Source: Paracidovorax anthurii
GTDB taxonomy: Bacteria > Pseudomonadota > Gammaproteobacteria > Burkholderiales > Burkholderiaceae_C
Assembly: GCF_003269065.1 (NCBI RefSeq)
Contig: NZ_QLTA01000045.1
Span: forward strand, 1 to 41,763
Direction: 5' to 3'
Length of the DNA: 41,763 nucleotides
A program made the position numbers and the translations under genes. Of the stretch, positions 31,038-41,055 are shown in pieces. Below the pieces are notes generated by a model, which did no database searches, was not told where the DNA came from, and saw only the letters and a list, made by a program, of their open reading frames with translations. The stretch's first letter is position 1, and the number at the start of each line of letters is the position of its first letter.

Positions 31038-32834
31038 TCAGCCCGGCAGGGCTTCGGGCGTGACCAGCGCGTTCCAGTGCTGCACGAAGTCGAAGGCCTC
31101 GCCGGGCGGCAGGGGGCGGCTGAGGTAGTAGCCCTGCACCTGGTCGCAGCCGATCTGCATGAGCTGGTCGAACACCTCGGCCGTCTCCACCCCTTCGGCC
31201 AGCAGGCGGTAGCCCAGCGTGTGGCCCAGGCGCACCATGCCCCGCACGACGTCGAGCGCCCGGGCGTCCGAGCCGATGGGGCGGATCAGCGCCTGATCGA
31301 GCTTGAGCACTTCGGCGGAGAGGCCGTAGAGGCAGCCGAAATTGCAGTAGCCCGTGCCGAAGTCGTCCAGCGCCACCCGCACGCCCAGCGCGCGCGTGGC
31401 GTTGATGGCGTTCAGCGTCGGGCCCTCGGTGAGCACGGCGTTTTCCGTGCATTCGATCTCCAGGCGCGACGGCGCGAGGCGGTGGCGCTGGAAGGCCCCG
31501 CGCAGGGTGTCGATGAAGTCCGGCTGCTCCAGGTTGCGGGGCGAGACGTTGATGGCCACGTCCAGGGTCAGGCCCCGGTCCTCCCACTCGCGGATCTGCG
31601 CGAGGGCCGTCTCCAGCACCCAGTGCGTGAGCGCATGGATGTGCGTGGTCTTTTCCAGCAAGGGGATGAAATCGCCCGGCGGCACCGGCCCCAGGCGCGG
31701 GTGGTCCCAGCGCAGCAGGGCTTCCACGCAGGTGTAGCGGGTCGAGGCGCGTTCGAACTGCGGCTGGTAGACCAGCCGGAACTCGCCTTCGATCAGCGCG
31801 CGGGGAATGCTCGCGATCAACTCGTAGGAGCGGCGGTAGCTGGCATCGACCGCGGCATCGTAGTGGCAGATGGCGGCCCCGGGCACGGGATGCTGGTAGA
31901 GCGCGGCATTGGCCCGCCGCAGCGCGTCGCCGGTGTCCGCGGGCTCCAGCCTGAACGGCGCCAGCCCTACGCGCCGGCGCTGGTTGATGACGAGGCCGCT
32001 GCCGCGCGAGGTGATGGGGGCATGCAGCGCATCGAGCAGATCCCGCGCGAACGCCTGCAGCGCGGGAACCTCCCCGGGGCGCAGCACCAGGGCCAGCCGG
32101 CCGACGCCCGTGTGATAGACGCGCGATTGGGTGCCCACGAAGCGGGTCAGCCGCTGGCCGGCCTCGTGGGTGAGCTGGTCGATGGGCTCCATGCCCACGG
32201 CGCGCGCGGTGTCCATGAGGCCGTCGTGCGGCAGCAGCTCCAGCAGCGCGAGGGTGCGCTCGCCGCCGGGGTCGGCCCGGCTCAGGCCGTCCAGGTCTTC
32301 CAGCAACTGCGCGCGGTTGGGCAGCAGCGTGGCCTCGTCCACGCGCGCGGCGGAGCATTGCAGGTCGATCTGCGCCACCACCAGCGCGGCCAGATCCTCC
32401 AGCTGCCGCTGCTGCGCGGGGCCGAAGGCGCGCGGCACGGTGTCGATCAGGCACAGGCTGCCCAGGTTGTGGCCCCCGCGCAGCGTGAGCGGGGCGCCGG
32501 CGTAGAAGCGGATGTGGGGCGGGCCCAGCACGAGGCGGTTGTCCGCGAAGCGGGGGTCGGACAGCGCGTTTTCCACCACCATCACGGAGGTGCCGCAGAT
32601 CGTGCGGTCGCACAGCGCGTCTTCCCGGCAGGTTTCCTGCACCGCCAGCCCGACGCGGGATTTGAACCACTGCCGGTCGGCATCCACGAAGCTCACGAGC
32701 GCGATCGGCACGTCGAAGACGTCGCTCGCCAGCCGCGTGATGCGGTCGAACTCCTCGGAGGGCGGCGTGTCCAGCAGACCCGTGGCCCGGAGGGCGGCCA
32801 ACCTCTCGGGCTCTGAACTTGGCGAGGTGGTCAT
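31038..32834 (-). CDS. GAF - degenerate GGDEF - EAL protein, probable c-di-GMP phosphodiesterase
   Basis: From the ATG at 32834 the product has 598 residues and no membrane segment. A GAF domain lies at about 5-165 ([32 protein letters not shown]). A GGDEF-like domain at about 170-335 begins with DEATLLPNR but has GVGRLALVL where GGDEF should be, so it is not a cyclase. The EAL domain (about 345-590) keeps the residues needed for catalysis: EALLRW, INVSPRN, ECTEN, DDFGTGY, KLD, EGVE and QGYYLSRPL. It probably hydrolyses c-di-GMP under control of a small ligand or redox signal sensed by the GAF domain. It converges with purL; a GC-rich hairpin without T-run (31008-31025) lies between. Confidence 0.9.
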   Translation of the reverse strand: MTTSPSSEPERLAALRATGLLDTPPSEEFDRITRLASDVFDVPIALVSFVDADRQWFKSRVGLAVQETCREDALCDRTICGTSVMVVENALSDPRFADNRLVLGPPHIRFYAGAPLTLRGGHNLGSLCLIDTVPRAFGPAQQRQLEDLAALVVAQIDLQCSAARVDEATLLPNRAQLLEDLDGLSRADPGGERTLALLELLPHDGLMDTARAVGMEPIDQLTHEAGQRLTRFVGTQSRVYHTGVGRLALVLRPGEVPALQAFARDLLDALHAPITSRGSGLVINQRRRVGLAPFRLEPADTGDALRRANAALYQHPVPGAAICHYDAAVDASYRRSYELIASIPRALIEGEFRLVYQPQFERASTRYTCVEALLRWDHPRLGPVPPGDFIPLLEKTTHIHALTHWVLETALAQIREWEDRGLTLDVAINVSPRNLEQPDFIDTLRGAFQRHRLAPSRLEIECTENAVLTEGPTLNAINATRALGVRVALDDFGTGYCNFGCLYGLSAEVLKLDQALIRPIGSDARALDVVRGMVRLGHTLGYRLLAEGVETAEVFDQLMQIGCDQVQGYYLSRPLPPGEAFDFVQHWNALVTPEALPG

Positions 32835-33020
32835 CGTGGGGTGGGGCACTCGGGCGCGGCGGCCGTGCGGGGAGAACGGTCGAACCGCGAGCGATCCGGC
32901 AAGCATATGCAATTTGCGTTGGACTTGGGGAGAGAAGGGGTGTTGGCGCGCAGGGGCGGGGGGGCCGGAAGGCGCGGCATTTGTCCCCATAATCGCCCGA
33001 CTTCAACCACGGAGCCCCAC

Positions 33021-34013
33021 ATGGCCGGAGCCAGCCTGCTGACCTTGCTCGACGACATCGCAACCGTTCTCGACGACGTGGCCCTCATGACGAAGGTGGC
33101 CGCGAAAAAAGGGGCCGCGATGGCCGACGACGTGGCGGTGATGACCCGGACCGCCGCGCAGAAGACGGCCGGCGTGCTGGGCGACGATCTGGCGCTGAAC
33201 GCGCAGCAGGTCACGGGCGTGCGCGCCGAGCGCGAGCTGCCGGTGGTGTGGGCGGTGGCCAAGGGGTCCATGGTGAACAAGGCCATCCTCGTGCCTGCCG
33301 CGCTGCTGATCAGCGCCTTCATTCCCTGGGCCGTGACGCCGCTGCTCATGCTGGGCGGCGCCTTCCTGTGCTACGAGGGCGCGGAGAAGCTGGCGCACAG
33401 GTTCCTGCCCGCCGAGCCCGGGCAGGCGGCCGAGCGCGAAGCCCATGCGATCGCCGCGGCCAACCCCGCGGTGGACATGGCCGCGTTCGAGAAGGACAAG
33501 GTGAAGGGCGCGGTGCGCACGGATTTCATCCTCTCGGCGGAAATCATCGCGATCACGCTGGGCACGGTGGCCGGCGCGCCGTTCGGCCAGCAGGTGGCGG
33601 TGCTGGCGGGGATCGCGGCCATCATGACCGTCGGGGTCTATGGCCTGGTGGCCGGCATCGTGAAGCTCGACGATGCGGGCCTGTGGCTCAGCCGCCGGGC
33701 GGGCGCCGGCGCGCGGGCGCTGGGCCGGGGCATCGTGGCCGCCGCGCCCTGGCTCATGAAGGCGCTGTCCGTCGCGGGCACGGCCGCCATGTTCCTGGTG
33801 GGCGGCGGCATCCTGGTGCATGGCGTGCCGGCGCTGCACCATGGGGTGGAGGCGCTGGCCGCGGCGGCGTCGCAGGGGGCCGCCGGCGGGCTTGGGCATG
33901 CCCTCGTGACCAATGCTCTCAATGCGGTGGCCGGGATCGCCGCGGGCGCGGTGGTGCTCGCGGCCGTGGCACTGGCGCGGCGCCGGAGGGCCGGGCGCGC
34001 GGCGCTGAGCTGA
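33021..34013 (+). CDS. DUF808 (YedI-like) inner-membrane protein
   Basis: The 330-residue product starts with [30 protein letters not shown], abbreviated here to its hallmark LTLLDDIA and [15 protein letters not shown], typical of DUF808. Several hydrophobic segments (about 90-112, 170-215, 250-275, 300-322) show an integral membrane protein. Its role is unknown. A CATAAT hexamer at 32988-32993 may be its -10 element. The 186-bp gap to the divergent EAL gene also contains a small GCATATGC palindrome. Confidence 0.88.
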   Translation: MAGASLLTLLDDIATVLDDVALMTKVAAKKGAAMADDVAVMTRTAAQKTAGVLGDDLALNAQQVTGVRAERELPVVWAVAKGSMVNKAILVPAALLISAFIPWAVTPLLMLGGAFLCYEGAEKLAHRFLPAEPGQAAEREAHAIAAANPAVDMAAFEKDKVKGAVRTDFILSAEIIAITLGTVAGAPFGQQVAVLAGIAAIMTVGVYGLVAGIVKLDDAGLWLSRRAGAGARALGRGIVAAAPWLMKALSVAGTAAMFLVGGGILVHGVPALHHGVEALAAAASQGAAGGLGHALVTNALNAVAGIAAGAVVLAAVALARRRRAGRAALS

Positions 34014-34119
34014 GGCGGCAAGGCACCTGCCTTGTTGATCTGCGGCAAGGCGGGCAGGGCGGTTTGGCGGCCCAATGCGTGCACGGGGGCCGTCCCCGTT
34101 CAACCGCATCGAGTTCCGT

Positions 34120-34722
34120 ATGAAAAAGAATCTGCTCGCCCTGGCCGCCCTCTGCGCTCTGACCTCGGGCTCCGCCTTCGCGCAAGCCACCGACGGCCAG
34201 GGCCCGTGGCTGGTTCGCGCCCGCGCGGTGCACCTGGACAGCTCGAACAAGGACAGCACCGGGCTGGGCCTGTCGATCAACAACAAGACCCTTCCCGAAG
34301 TCGATATCTCGTACTTCTTCAACAAGAACGTCGCCGCCGAGCTGGTGCTCACGGTGCCGCAGAAGCAGGACGTGCGCTCCAGCGCCCTGGGCGCGCAGAT
34401 CGGCACGCTCAAGCACCTGCCGCCCTCGCTGATGCTGCAATACCACTTCGAGGCCCCCGGCTTCAAGCCCTACGTGGGCGCCGGCATCAACTACACGCGC
34501 TTCTCCAGCGTGCGCCTGCCCGCCGGCGTGAGCATCGACAAGAGCAGCTGGGGCGGTGCGCTGCAGGTGGGCGTGGACATCCCGCTGACCAAGAACCTGT
34601 CGCTGAACTTCGACATCAAGAAGGTCTATATCCAGACCGACGTGTCGGCCAACGGCGCCAAGCTGGGCACGCTCAAGATCGATCCGGTGCTGGCCGGCGT
34701 GGGCCTCGGCTGGCGCTTCTGA
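34120..34722 (+). CDS. OmpW-family outer-membrane protein
   Basis: The 200-residue product has a clear signal peptide (LLALAALCALTSGSAFA, cut before Q23) and ends in WRF, the terminal aromatic expected for an outer-membrane beta-barrel. GFKPYVGAGINYTRF and a small 8-stranded-barrel length fit OmpW, whose members form hydrophobic channels. The ATG at 34120 is chosen because the signal peptide begins there. It converges with the sensor kinase gene. Confidence 0.88.
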   Translation: MKKNLLALAALCALTSGSAFAQATDGQGPWLVRARAVHLDSSNKDSTGLGLSINNKTLPEVDISYFFNKNVAAELVLTVPQKQDVRSSALGAQIGTLKHLPPSLMLQYHFEAPGFKPYVGAGINYTRFSSVRLPAGVSIDKSSWGGALQVGVDIPLTKNLSLNFDIKKVYIQTDVSANGAKLGTLKIDPVLAGVGLGWRF

Positions 34723-34724
34723 TG

Positions 34725-34760
34725 CGCTGAAGGGCATGCCCCTGCGGGGGCACCTCAGCG
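34725..34760. other. Long hairpin between convergent ompW-like and kinase genes
   Basis: CGCTGA pairs with TCAGCG, then GG with CC, and an inner TGCCCC with GGGGCA around a TGCG loop. It overlaps the kinase stop codon. No T-run is present; it may still act as a shared transcription barrier. Confidence 0.45.
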
Positions 34761-36545
34761 GCCGCCGGCCGTCAGGTTCGGCCGCTGCGGCAATTCCAGC
34801 GTGAAGCGCGCGCCCCGGCCGAGGCCGGAGACCACGGTCAGCCGGCCGCCCATGAGTTCGGCCAGCGAGCGGGACAGCGCCAGTCCCAGGCCCGTGCCCC
34901 CGTGCTGGGTGCTTACGTTCGCATGGCCCTGGCGGAACTTCTCGAAGATGATGTCCTGCACCTCGGAGGGAATGCCGGGGCCGGTGTCGATCACGTGGAA
35001 GCGCACCACGCGGCCCACCGTGTCCACCTCCAGCCGCACGCCGCCCCGCTCCGTGAACTTGAAGGCGTTGCTCAGCAGGTTGTTCAGGATCTGCTTGAGC
35101 CGCAGCCCGTCGCACCGCAGCGTTTCGGGCACCTCGGGCGCGATGTGCGTCTCCAGGGTGAGTCCTTTTTGCGCGGCCGAGATGGCGAAGAGGTCGGTCG
35201 TGGTCTGGACCAGTTCGCGCACGCCGTGCTCGCCCCAGACGATGGGCATGGCGCCCGCCTGGACCTTGGCGAGGTCCAGGATTTCCGACAGCAGCGTGTT
35301 CAGGTGTTCCGCCGCCTTGCGGATCAGGCCGGCCGCCTCGCGGTAGGCGGGCTGCTCCAGGCGCAGCTCCATCAGTTCCGCGAAGCCGTGGATGCTGGTG
35401 AGCGGGGTGCGCAGCTCGTGCGAGATGGCCGTGAGGAACTCGCTCTTGGCCTGGTTGGCCGACTGGGCCTGGGCCTCGCTCACGGCCAGCTCCTGGTTCT
35501 TGCGTTCGAGCTGGCGCACGCCGTTCAGGAAGCCCAGCCCGATGGCGACGAGCGCGATGGAGAACAGGCCCGCGAACACCACGGCGAGGTTGCGCATGGT
35601 CTTCCACTCCGCGAGCGCGGCGTCCGTGGTGGTGGAGACCACGACGCTGAGCGGGTAGCCCTTGATGCGGTGGAAGGCCGAGATGCGCTCGATCCCGTCG
35701 ATGCGGCTGACGCGCTGGAACGAGCCCTGCACGGTGTCGAGGTGGTGCAGGGGGTGGTCGTCCGGAAAGTCGAGGGCCAGGCCCATGCCCTCCGAGAGCC
35801 CGCCCACGACCCGCGCGCGCACGTTGAAGTCGTTGCCGATCAGGAGCACCGAGCCCTGGGCGCCGATGTCCACGTCGGCATACACCTTCTCGAAATAGCC
35901 CGGGTTGAGGGACGCCACCACCACGCCGTGCAGGTAGCCGCTGGCATTGCGGATGGGGCGGCTGAGCTGCACGGTCCACTTGCTCGACACCTTGCCCAGC
36001 ACCGGCTTGCCCACGAACAGGCCCGAGTCCGAAAACTGCATCTGGGCCTGCGGCAAGCTGTCGGGCTCCAACTGCACGCGGATGTGTTCGCGCTCGCTCA
36101 GGTCCACCGACAGGCTCTTCTCGCCCGCCGGATCGATGTTGCTGCCCACGAAGCGGCCGTCCGGCCCCACCACGGAGAGCTGCGTCAGGATGTCCGGGAC
36201 CAGGCCGGTCTCGTTGGCGAACAGGACGTAGTCGTCCGCCGTGAATTCGCCGTTGTTGACTTCGCCGGCCACGCGCAGCGTGGCCTGGTCCACCGTGGTG
36301 AGCACCCGCACGGTCTGTTCCTGCAGCACGCGGGCCAGGTTGCCGTTCTGGCGCTCCTCGGCTTCCATGGCGTCTTGCCACTTGATGTGCAGCGCCATGG
36401 TGACAAGCACCCAGGTCGTGGTCAGGGCCAGCAGCAGGAACCCGATGACCAGTGCGCGCAGCCGCGGGCCGTGCGCGCCCTGCGTGGGCGGGGACGCCGG
36501 TGAGGCGGGCGCTGCGGCGGCGGGGCGTTCAGGGGATCGGGGCAT
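34755..36545 (-). CDS. Orphan membrane sensor histidine kinase with double-Cache-type sensor
   Basis: The 596-residue product has two membrane segments (31-50 and 320-341) enclosing a periplasmic sensor of about 265 residues with Cache-like features (VVGPDGRFVGSNIDP, SRPIRNASGYLHGVVVASL). The cytoplasmic part has a short coiled coil, the phospho-acceptor H376 in ISHELRTPLTS, and a HATPase domain with NNLLSNAFKF, DTGPGIP and GTGLGLALS. No receiver domain and no response-regulator gene are nearby, so its partner is elsewhere. The N-terminal 27 residues are Pro/Ala-rich. Confidence 0.92.
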   Translation of the reverse strand: MPRSPERPAAAAPASPASPPTQGAHGPRLRALVIGFLLLALTTTWVLVTMALHIKWQDAMEAEERQNGNLARVLQEQTVRVLTTVDQATLRVAGEVNNGEFTADDYVLFANETGLVPDILTQLSVVGPDGRFVGSNIDPAGEKSLSVDLSEREHIRVQLEPDSLPQAQMQFSDSGLFVGKPVLGKVSSKWTVQLSRPIRNASGYLHGVVVASLNPGYFEKVYADVDIGAQGSVLLIGNDFNVRARVVGGLSEGMGLALDFPDDHPLHHLDTVQGSFQRVSRIDGIERISAFHRIKGYPLSVVVSTTTDAALAEWKTMRNLAVVFAGLFSIALVAIGLGFLNGVRQLERKNQELAVSEAQAQSANQAKSEFLTAISHELRTPLTSIHGFAELMELRLEQPAYREAAGLIRKAAEHLNTLLSEILDLAKVQAGAMPIVWGEHGVRELVQTTTDLFAISAAQKGLTLETHIAPEVPETLRCDGLRLKQILNNLLSNAFKFTERGGVRLEVDTVGRVVRFHVIDTGPGIPSEVQDIIFEKFRQGHANVSTQHGGTGLGLALSRSLAELMGGRLTVVSGLGRGARFTLELPQRPNLTAGGR

Positions 36546-36640
36546 GTGCGGAGCTTGCCATGTTCTGGCGGTTTTCGGCCCCGCCAGTGCGCGGCATTCT
36601 CCGCTTGCGGGGGAATTTGTGACAAAAACGTGACGATCTC

Positions 36641-36658
36641 AGAACGTGAACACGTTCT
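36641..36658. repeat. Palindrome AGAACGTGAACACGTTCT
   Basis: 8-bp perfect arms around AA, touching the stop codon of the downstream-strand hydrolase gene. It shares CGTGAACACGTTCT with the IS-end remnant at 40550-40567, so it may be an IS scar or a preferred IS target. Confidence 0.5.
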
Positions 36659-37683
36659 CAGGGGGCCGGGGTGCCGAAGGGACCGTCGCCGCCACGGTGG
36701 CCCTGGATGCGGCGCCACAGGGCGGGCAGCGCGGTGGCCGGATCGGGGCGCTGCCATTGCTGGGTGATCCGGCCATGGCCCGAGAGAAGATCCTGCGGCG
36801 TGCCCAGGTCGAAGTGGAAGGTGTAGGACGGCTCCTGGCCCATGCGCAGGTCGGTGAGCTGGAGGTGGCCGTCCTGCTCGCGCATGCGGAAGAAGCCGTG
36901 GCTGAACCGCGCCACGCGCTGCACCGGCGCCTGGCTGCCGAAGCGGGCGATGAGCGCTTCTCCCCGGTCATGGATGGTGAAGCGGATGGCGGTATCGCCG
37001 TCGGCGAACGCATAGAAGCCTTCGGCGTACTGGTCCGGGGAGACGGCCAGCACGCGCCAGGCGAGGGTATTGAACGGGGTGGGCGTGACCAGCACGTGGT
37101 CGGTGGGCCAGCCGGAGGCCTCCAGGGAGGCCTGCGCGACCTTCGCCACGTGCTGCTGGGCCGCCACGCTCCACGCGAGGTAGACCGAGCTCAGCACCAG
37201 CCCCACGGTGTTCCAGCGCAGGCCGCGCTCCTCGGAGACGGCCAGCGCGGCCACCACGCCCACGATGAGCGGCACGGTGTAGAGCGGATCGATGATGAAG
37301 ATGCTGCCCACGGCATAGGGCTGGTCGGTGAACGGGCGCAGCAGCTGCGTGCCGTACACCGTCATCCAGTCCAGCAGCGGGTGGGTGACCAGGGCGAGCC
37401 ACATCGCCAGCCACCAGCGGCGCCAGAGACCGGTCTCGCCGTGCAGCCGGGCCGCCAGCCCGGCGAGCGGCAGGGAGACGAGCGACAGGTACAGCAGCGC
37501 GTGGCTCTCGGCGCGGTGCCGCACCATGTTGGCGATGGCGTCGCCATGGTCGATGAGCGCATCCAGGTCGGGCACCGTGCCGGCCAACGCGCCCCAGAGG
37601 GCGGCTTTCCAGGCGGCGGTGCGCCGCCCCATGACTGCGAGGGAGACGGCGGAGCCGAGGGCGATCTGGGTGAGGGAGTCCAT
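36658..37683 (-). CDS. YdjM-like membrane-bound metal-dependent hydrolase
   Basis: The 341-residue product starts with MDSLTQIALGSAVS and has HRAESHALLYL and THPLLDWMTVYG, the histidine/aspartate pattern of the DUF457/YdjM family. Four or five membrane segments occupy the first 190 residues; the C-terminal 140 residues are soluble. The family is predicted to hydrolyse something in or at the membrane; the substrate is unknown. Confidence 0.9.
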   Translation of the reverse strand: MDSLTQIALGSAVSLAVMGRRTAAWKAALWGALAGTVPDLDALIDHGDAIANMVRHRAESHALLYLSLVSLPLAGLAARLHGETGLWRRWWLAMWLALVTHPLLDWMTVYGTQLLRPFTDQPYAVGSIFIIDPLYTVPLIVGVVAALAVSEERGLRWNTVGLVLSSVYLAWSVAAQQHVAKVAQASLEASGWPTDHVLVTPTPFNTLAWRVLAVSPDQYAEGFYAFADGDTAIRFTIHDRGEALIARFGSQAPVQRVARFSHGFFRMREQDGHLQLTDLRMGQEPSYTFHFDLGTPQDLLSGHGRITQQWQRPDPATALPALWRRIQGHRGGDGPFGTPAP

Positions 37684-37813
37684 GGGTGTGCTCTGAGCGT
37701 GCGAAACCGTACCGGCAAGAGATCCATCGGGCCATGCGCGAGTGCGCGGGGGACGTCGGGCGCTGCCGCCCGGGGCCAGGCCCCGGGTGCGGAAGCTGGC
37801 GGGGCGCCTGCGG

Positions 37814-38743
37814 TCAGCCCGGCCTGCGGGCCACCACCGTGGGAAAGAGCCTTGCCCGGTCGTCGATGAAGGTGATGTCGGTGAACCCGGCCGCTTCCAG
37901 CTGGCCGCGCGTGGTGGCGTGCGTGCGCAGCGCGCTCCAGCGCGCCTCGATGAGGCGCATGAAGAGCAGTTGCTGGAAGGCCAGCGCCTGCGGATCGAGC
38001 CGGGCCATGTCCCAGGGCGATTCGGGCGAGAGGCCGGGCGGCGGGGTGAGGAAGCTGGTCACCAGCGTGCCGCCGGGGCGCAGCGCGCCGTGGAAGCGCT
38101 GGTAGAGCGCGGTGACGCGCGCGTCGTCGGGCTCGTAGATGTTGAGGCCGTTGCTGGCCAGCACGTCGAAATCCGCCGACGGCGGAAGCTGCCAGGCGTC
38201 TTCCTGCCGCAGCGTGACGCGGTCCGCGAGCCCGCGCTCCCGCGCGAGCGCTTCCGCGCCCTGCAGCGCGCCCGCGTCGAGGTCGATGCCCACGATCGCG
38301 GCATCGGGCGCCGCGCCGTGGTCGAGCAGCAGCAACTCGCCCATGTGGCCGCAGGGCACGGACGCCATGCGCGCGCCGGGTCGCACGTGCTGCTGCAGTT
38401 GCGCGCGGAAGATGCCGAAGCGCTCGCGGGTGGCGAGCACGGTGGGCAGCGTCTCGAAGATGCGGCGTTCCAGGGCGCCCGCCGCGCGGCCCCGGGGGCC
38501 GTCGGGCGTATAGGTGACGACCTCGTGGGTCCAGTGCGCGTCCAGCCCGTGGTTCTGCAGCAGGAAGCGGCCGACGTCCAGGGCCGCGAAGGCGTGCAGC
38601 AGCTCGATCTGCTGCGCCACGGGCGCGCCGGGCAGGTCGCCGGCCGCTCGCAGGCGGGCTTCAATGGCCTGCAGTGCTTCGTCGCTCAGGGGGGCCGAGC
38701 CGGGGGCGTGGGAGAGGATGCGTGCGGAGGCGGGCTGGGACAT
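37814..38743 (-). CDS. Class I SAM-dependent methyltransferase with unusual motif I
   Basis: From the ATG at 38743 the product has 309 residues; a longer open frame upstream is low-complexity. A helical N-terminal domain (about 1-120) precedes a Rossmann methyltransferase domain. The SAM loop reads ASVPCGHMGELLLLD instead of the usual DxGxGxG, but motif II/III positions (VGIDLDAGAL, VTLRQEDAWQLP, FDVLASNGLNIYEPDD) are convincing. The substrate is unknown. The 130 bp to the left show no feature. Confidence 0.85.
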   Translation of the reverse strand: MSQPASARILSHAPGSAPLSDEALQAIEARLRAAGDLPGAPVAQQIELLHAFAALDVGRFLLQNHGLDAHWTHEVVTYTPDGPRGRAAGALERRIFETLPTVLATRERFGIFRAQLQQHVRPGARMASVPCGHMGELLLLDHGAAPDAAIVGIDLDAGALQGAEALARERGLADRVTLRQEDAWQLPPSADFDVLASNGLNIYEPDDARVTALYQRFHGALRPGGTLVTSFLTPPPGLSPESPWDMARLDPQALAFQQLLFMRLIEARWSALRTHATTRGQLEAAGFTDITFIDDRARLFPTVVARRPG

Positions 38744-38947
38744 GGCGGGGTTCGCTGGGGCGGGTTGAGGGAGTGCCGCGCGCGCTGGCCACGCGCCCTG
38801 GCGCGCGGATTCTAGGGGGATTGTTTTCAGATTCCGCCTAATGGCATGACCGCGCAAGGGGTGCTCGGCGGGTGCCTGCGGGGCGGGCGGCGTTCGTGCC
38901 ATGCCTGCGGGCCCGCGCGCGGGGGCCTGCGGCGCGGGGATGCCTGT

Positions 38948-38993
38948 TTGCTATTGAATAAATAGCAAACTTGATAGCAAAACCGGCGACGTG
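38948..38993 (+). repeat. 46-bp dispersed repeat, copy G
   Basis: TTGCTA, 9 bases, TAGCAA, 14 bases, CCGGCGACGTG, then GAG. The arms extend to GTTTGCTATT/AATAGCAAAC, 10 bp perfect, and the N14 segment holds a further TAGCAA as in copy A. It lies in the 366-bp gap between the methyltransferase and metY genes; the rest of that gap shows no gene. Confidence 0.85.
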
Positions 38994-39109
38994 GAGCCCA
39001 AAACCCTTCGAACGGTGTCCCCGGCGAAGCCGGGCGCCCGGGAGTGGGCCCCGTGCCTCTCGCCCACGGGCGGGGCCGGCGCGGCGCTGGCCACCCCCGT
39101 CCCGCCGGG

Positions 39110-40396
39110 TCAGGCCGCGTCCAGCGCCTGCGCGAGGTCGGCCGTGAGGTCGTCGATGTGCTCGATGCCCACCGACAGGCGCACCATGCCCTCGCTCACG
39201 CCGGCCTGGGCGAGTTCCGCGGGGCCGAGCTGGCGGTGGGTGGTGGAGGCGGGGTGCGTGGCGAGCGAGCGCGCGTCGCCGATGTTCACCAGCCGCGTGA
39301 AGAGCTGCAGCGCGTCCAGGAACCGCGCGCCGGCCGTGCGCGGGTCGTCGCCCGGGGCCGGGCGCAGCGTGAACGACAGGATGCCCGAGGCCCGCCCGCC
39401 CAGCTGCCGCTGCACCAGCGCGTGGTCGGGGTGGTCGGGCAGGGCGGCGTAGCGCACGTCCGCCACCTTGGGGTGCTGTTGCAGGAAATGCGCGATGGCC
39501 AGCGCGTTCTCGCAGATGCGGTCCATGCGCAGGGCCAGGGTCTCGATGCCCTGCAGGATCAGGAAGGCGCTGTGCGGCGCGAGCGCGGCGCCCGTGTTGC
39601 GCAGCGGCACCACGCGCGCGCGGCCGATGAAGGCCGCCTCGCCCAGCGCCTCGGTGTAGACCACGCCGTGGTAGCTCGGGTCGGGCTCGTTGAGCTGCGG
39701 AAAGCGTTCCTTGTGCCGGGCCCAGGGGAACTTGCCGCTGTCCACGATGGCGCCGCCGATGCTGTTGCCGTGGCCGCCCAGGTACTTGGTGAGCGAGTGC
39801 ACCACGATGTCGGCGCCGTGCTCGATCGGGCGCAGCAGGTAGGGGCTGGGCACGGTGTTGTCCACGATCAGCGGCACGCCGTGGTCGTGCGCCACCTTCG
39901 CCAGCGCGGCGATGTCGGTCACGTTGCCCAGCGGGTTGCCGATGGATTCGACGAACACCGCCTTGGTCCGCGCGTCGATGTGCCGGGCGAAGCCCGCCGG
40001 ATCGCGCGGATCGGCGAAGCGCGTGGTGATGCCCTGGCGCGGCAGCGTGTGGGCGAAGAGGTTGTAGGTGCCGCCGTAGAGCGTGCCGGCCGAGACGATG
40101 TTGTCGCCCGCCTCCGCGATGGTCTGGATGGCGTAGGTGATGGCCGCCATGCCCGAGGCCAGGGCCAGCGCGGCGATGCCGCCCTCCAGCGCCGCGACGC
40201 GCTTTTCCAGCACGTCGTTGGTCGGGTTCATGATGCGCGTGTAGATGTTGCCGGGCACCTTCAGGTCGAACAGGTCCGCCCCGTGCTGGGCGCTGTCGAA
40301 GGCATAGGCGACGGTCTGGTAGATGGGCACGGCCACGGAGCGGGTCGTGGGGTCCGGCGTCTGGCCGGCGTGGACGGCGAGGGTCTCGATCTTCAT
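39110..40396 (-). CDS. metY: O-acetylhomoserine sulfhydrylase-type PLP enzyme
   Basis: Cystathionine gamma-synthase superfamily, 428 residues from the ATG at 40396. The PLP lysine is K204 in [31 protein letters not shown] and [12 protein letters not shown] are family blocks. The long insert around PFPWARH-type residues ([13 protein letters not shown]) favours O-acetylhomoserine aminocarboxypropyltransferase (MetY) over MetB/MetC. It would make homocysteine from O-acetylhomoserine and sulfide. A GAAGG lies about 10 bases before the start. An IS5 element is inserted 174 bp upstream in the same orientation and may affect its expression. Confidence 0.92.
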   Translation of the reverse strand: MKIETLAVHAGQTPDPTTRSVAVPIYQTVAYAFDSAQHGADLFDLKVPGNIYTRIMNPTNDVLEKRVAALEGGIAALALASGMAAITYAIQTIAEAGDNIVSAGTLYGGTYNLFAHTLPRQGITTRFADPRDPAGFARHIDARTKAVFVESIGNPLGNVTDIAALAKVAHDHGVPLIVDNTVPSPYLLRPIEHGADIVVHSLTKYLGGHGNSIGGAIVDSGKFPWARHKERFPQLNEPDPSYHGVVYTEALGEAAFIGRARVVPLRNTGAALAPHSAFLILQGIETLALRMDRICENALAIAHFLQQHPKVADVRYAALPDHPDHALVQRQLGGRASGILSFTLRPAPGDDPRTAGARFLDALQLFTRLVNIGDARSLATHPASTTHRQLGPAELAQAGVSEGMVRLSVGIEHIDDLTADLAQALDAA

Positions 40397-40549
40397 GGCT
40401 TGGTTGCCTTCAGGAACGGTTCGGGTGGGTGGTGCGGCCGCGCGGGGTGCCGGGGCGAGCCGGGCCATTGTGTCGGCGCGCGTCCGGGGGCTGAACGAAC
40501 CGATGGCTATGTGCTTATGCGAAAGCCTGCCATGGGGGCCCATGCCGGT

Positions 40550-40567
40550 AAGATCGTGAACACGTTC
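40550..40567. repeat. Solitary IS5-type end upstream of metY
   Basis: Its complement GAACGTGTTCACGATCTT differs at one base from the end of the IS copy that starts at 41417. It is followed directly by TAA and the complete IS, as if a third copy had been lost except for its end, or as if the IS inserted beside a look-alike sequence. Confidence 0.6.
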
Positions 40568-40578
40568 TAAGAGCGTGT

Positions 40579-41055
40579 TTACGATCTCCTGAGTAGCAGA
40601 GCCAGAAACGCCAAGTGGACGAACTGTAAGCTGGTGTTGAGCCATCGCTCACAGTTCTTCCATAGCCGCCGGTTCTTGTCCAGCCAAGCAAAGCTGCGCT
40701 CAACCACCCAGCGCTTGGGCATGACCTTGAAGGTGTGCAACTCGCTTCTCTTGGCGATCTGCACCGTCACATGCTCACCCAGGATGTCCTTGACGCCTTG
40801 GGCGAAGGGCGCTCCTGTGTAGCCGCTGTCCGTCAGCACACTTTGCACCCGCCCCAGCGACTGTTTGCAGCGCTTGAATGCCGCAAGCGCTCCTTTGCGA
40901 TCCGTCACTTCGGCTGTGGTTACCGTCACGGCATGGGGTAGCCCCTGAGTGTCCACCGCGATGTGTCGCTTGATACCCGAGACTTTCTTACCTGCGTCGT
41001 AGCCTTTGAAGCCCGCTGTGTCAGCGTTCTTGACGCTCTGCGCGTCCACGATCAA
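40579..41055 (-). CDS. IS5 transposase, second frame (DDE part)
   Basis: 158 residues from the first ATG; family similarity extends upstream in this frame to the A7 run (KNQVGAARERLGRN, then the region leading to this start). The DDE residues are in LIVDAQSVKN or its start, VLTDSGYTG and WVVERSFAWL. The stop codon lies inside the left terminal repeat. A fused product with the first frame would have about 265 residues. Confidence 0.85.
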   Translation of the reverse strand: MIVDAQSVKNADTAGFKGYDAGKKVSGIKRHIAVDTQGLPHAVTVTTAEVTDRKGALAAFKRCKQSLGRVQSVLTDSGYTGAPFAQGVKDILGEHVTVQIAKRSELHTFKVMPKRWVVERSFAWLDKNRRLWKNCERWLNTSLQFVHLAFLALLLRRS

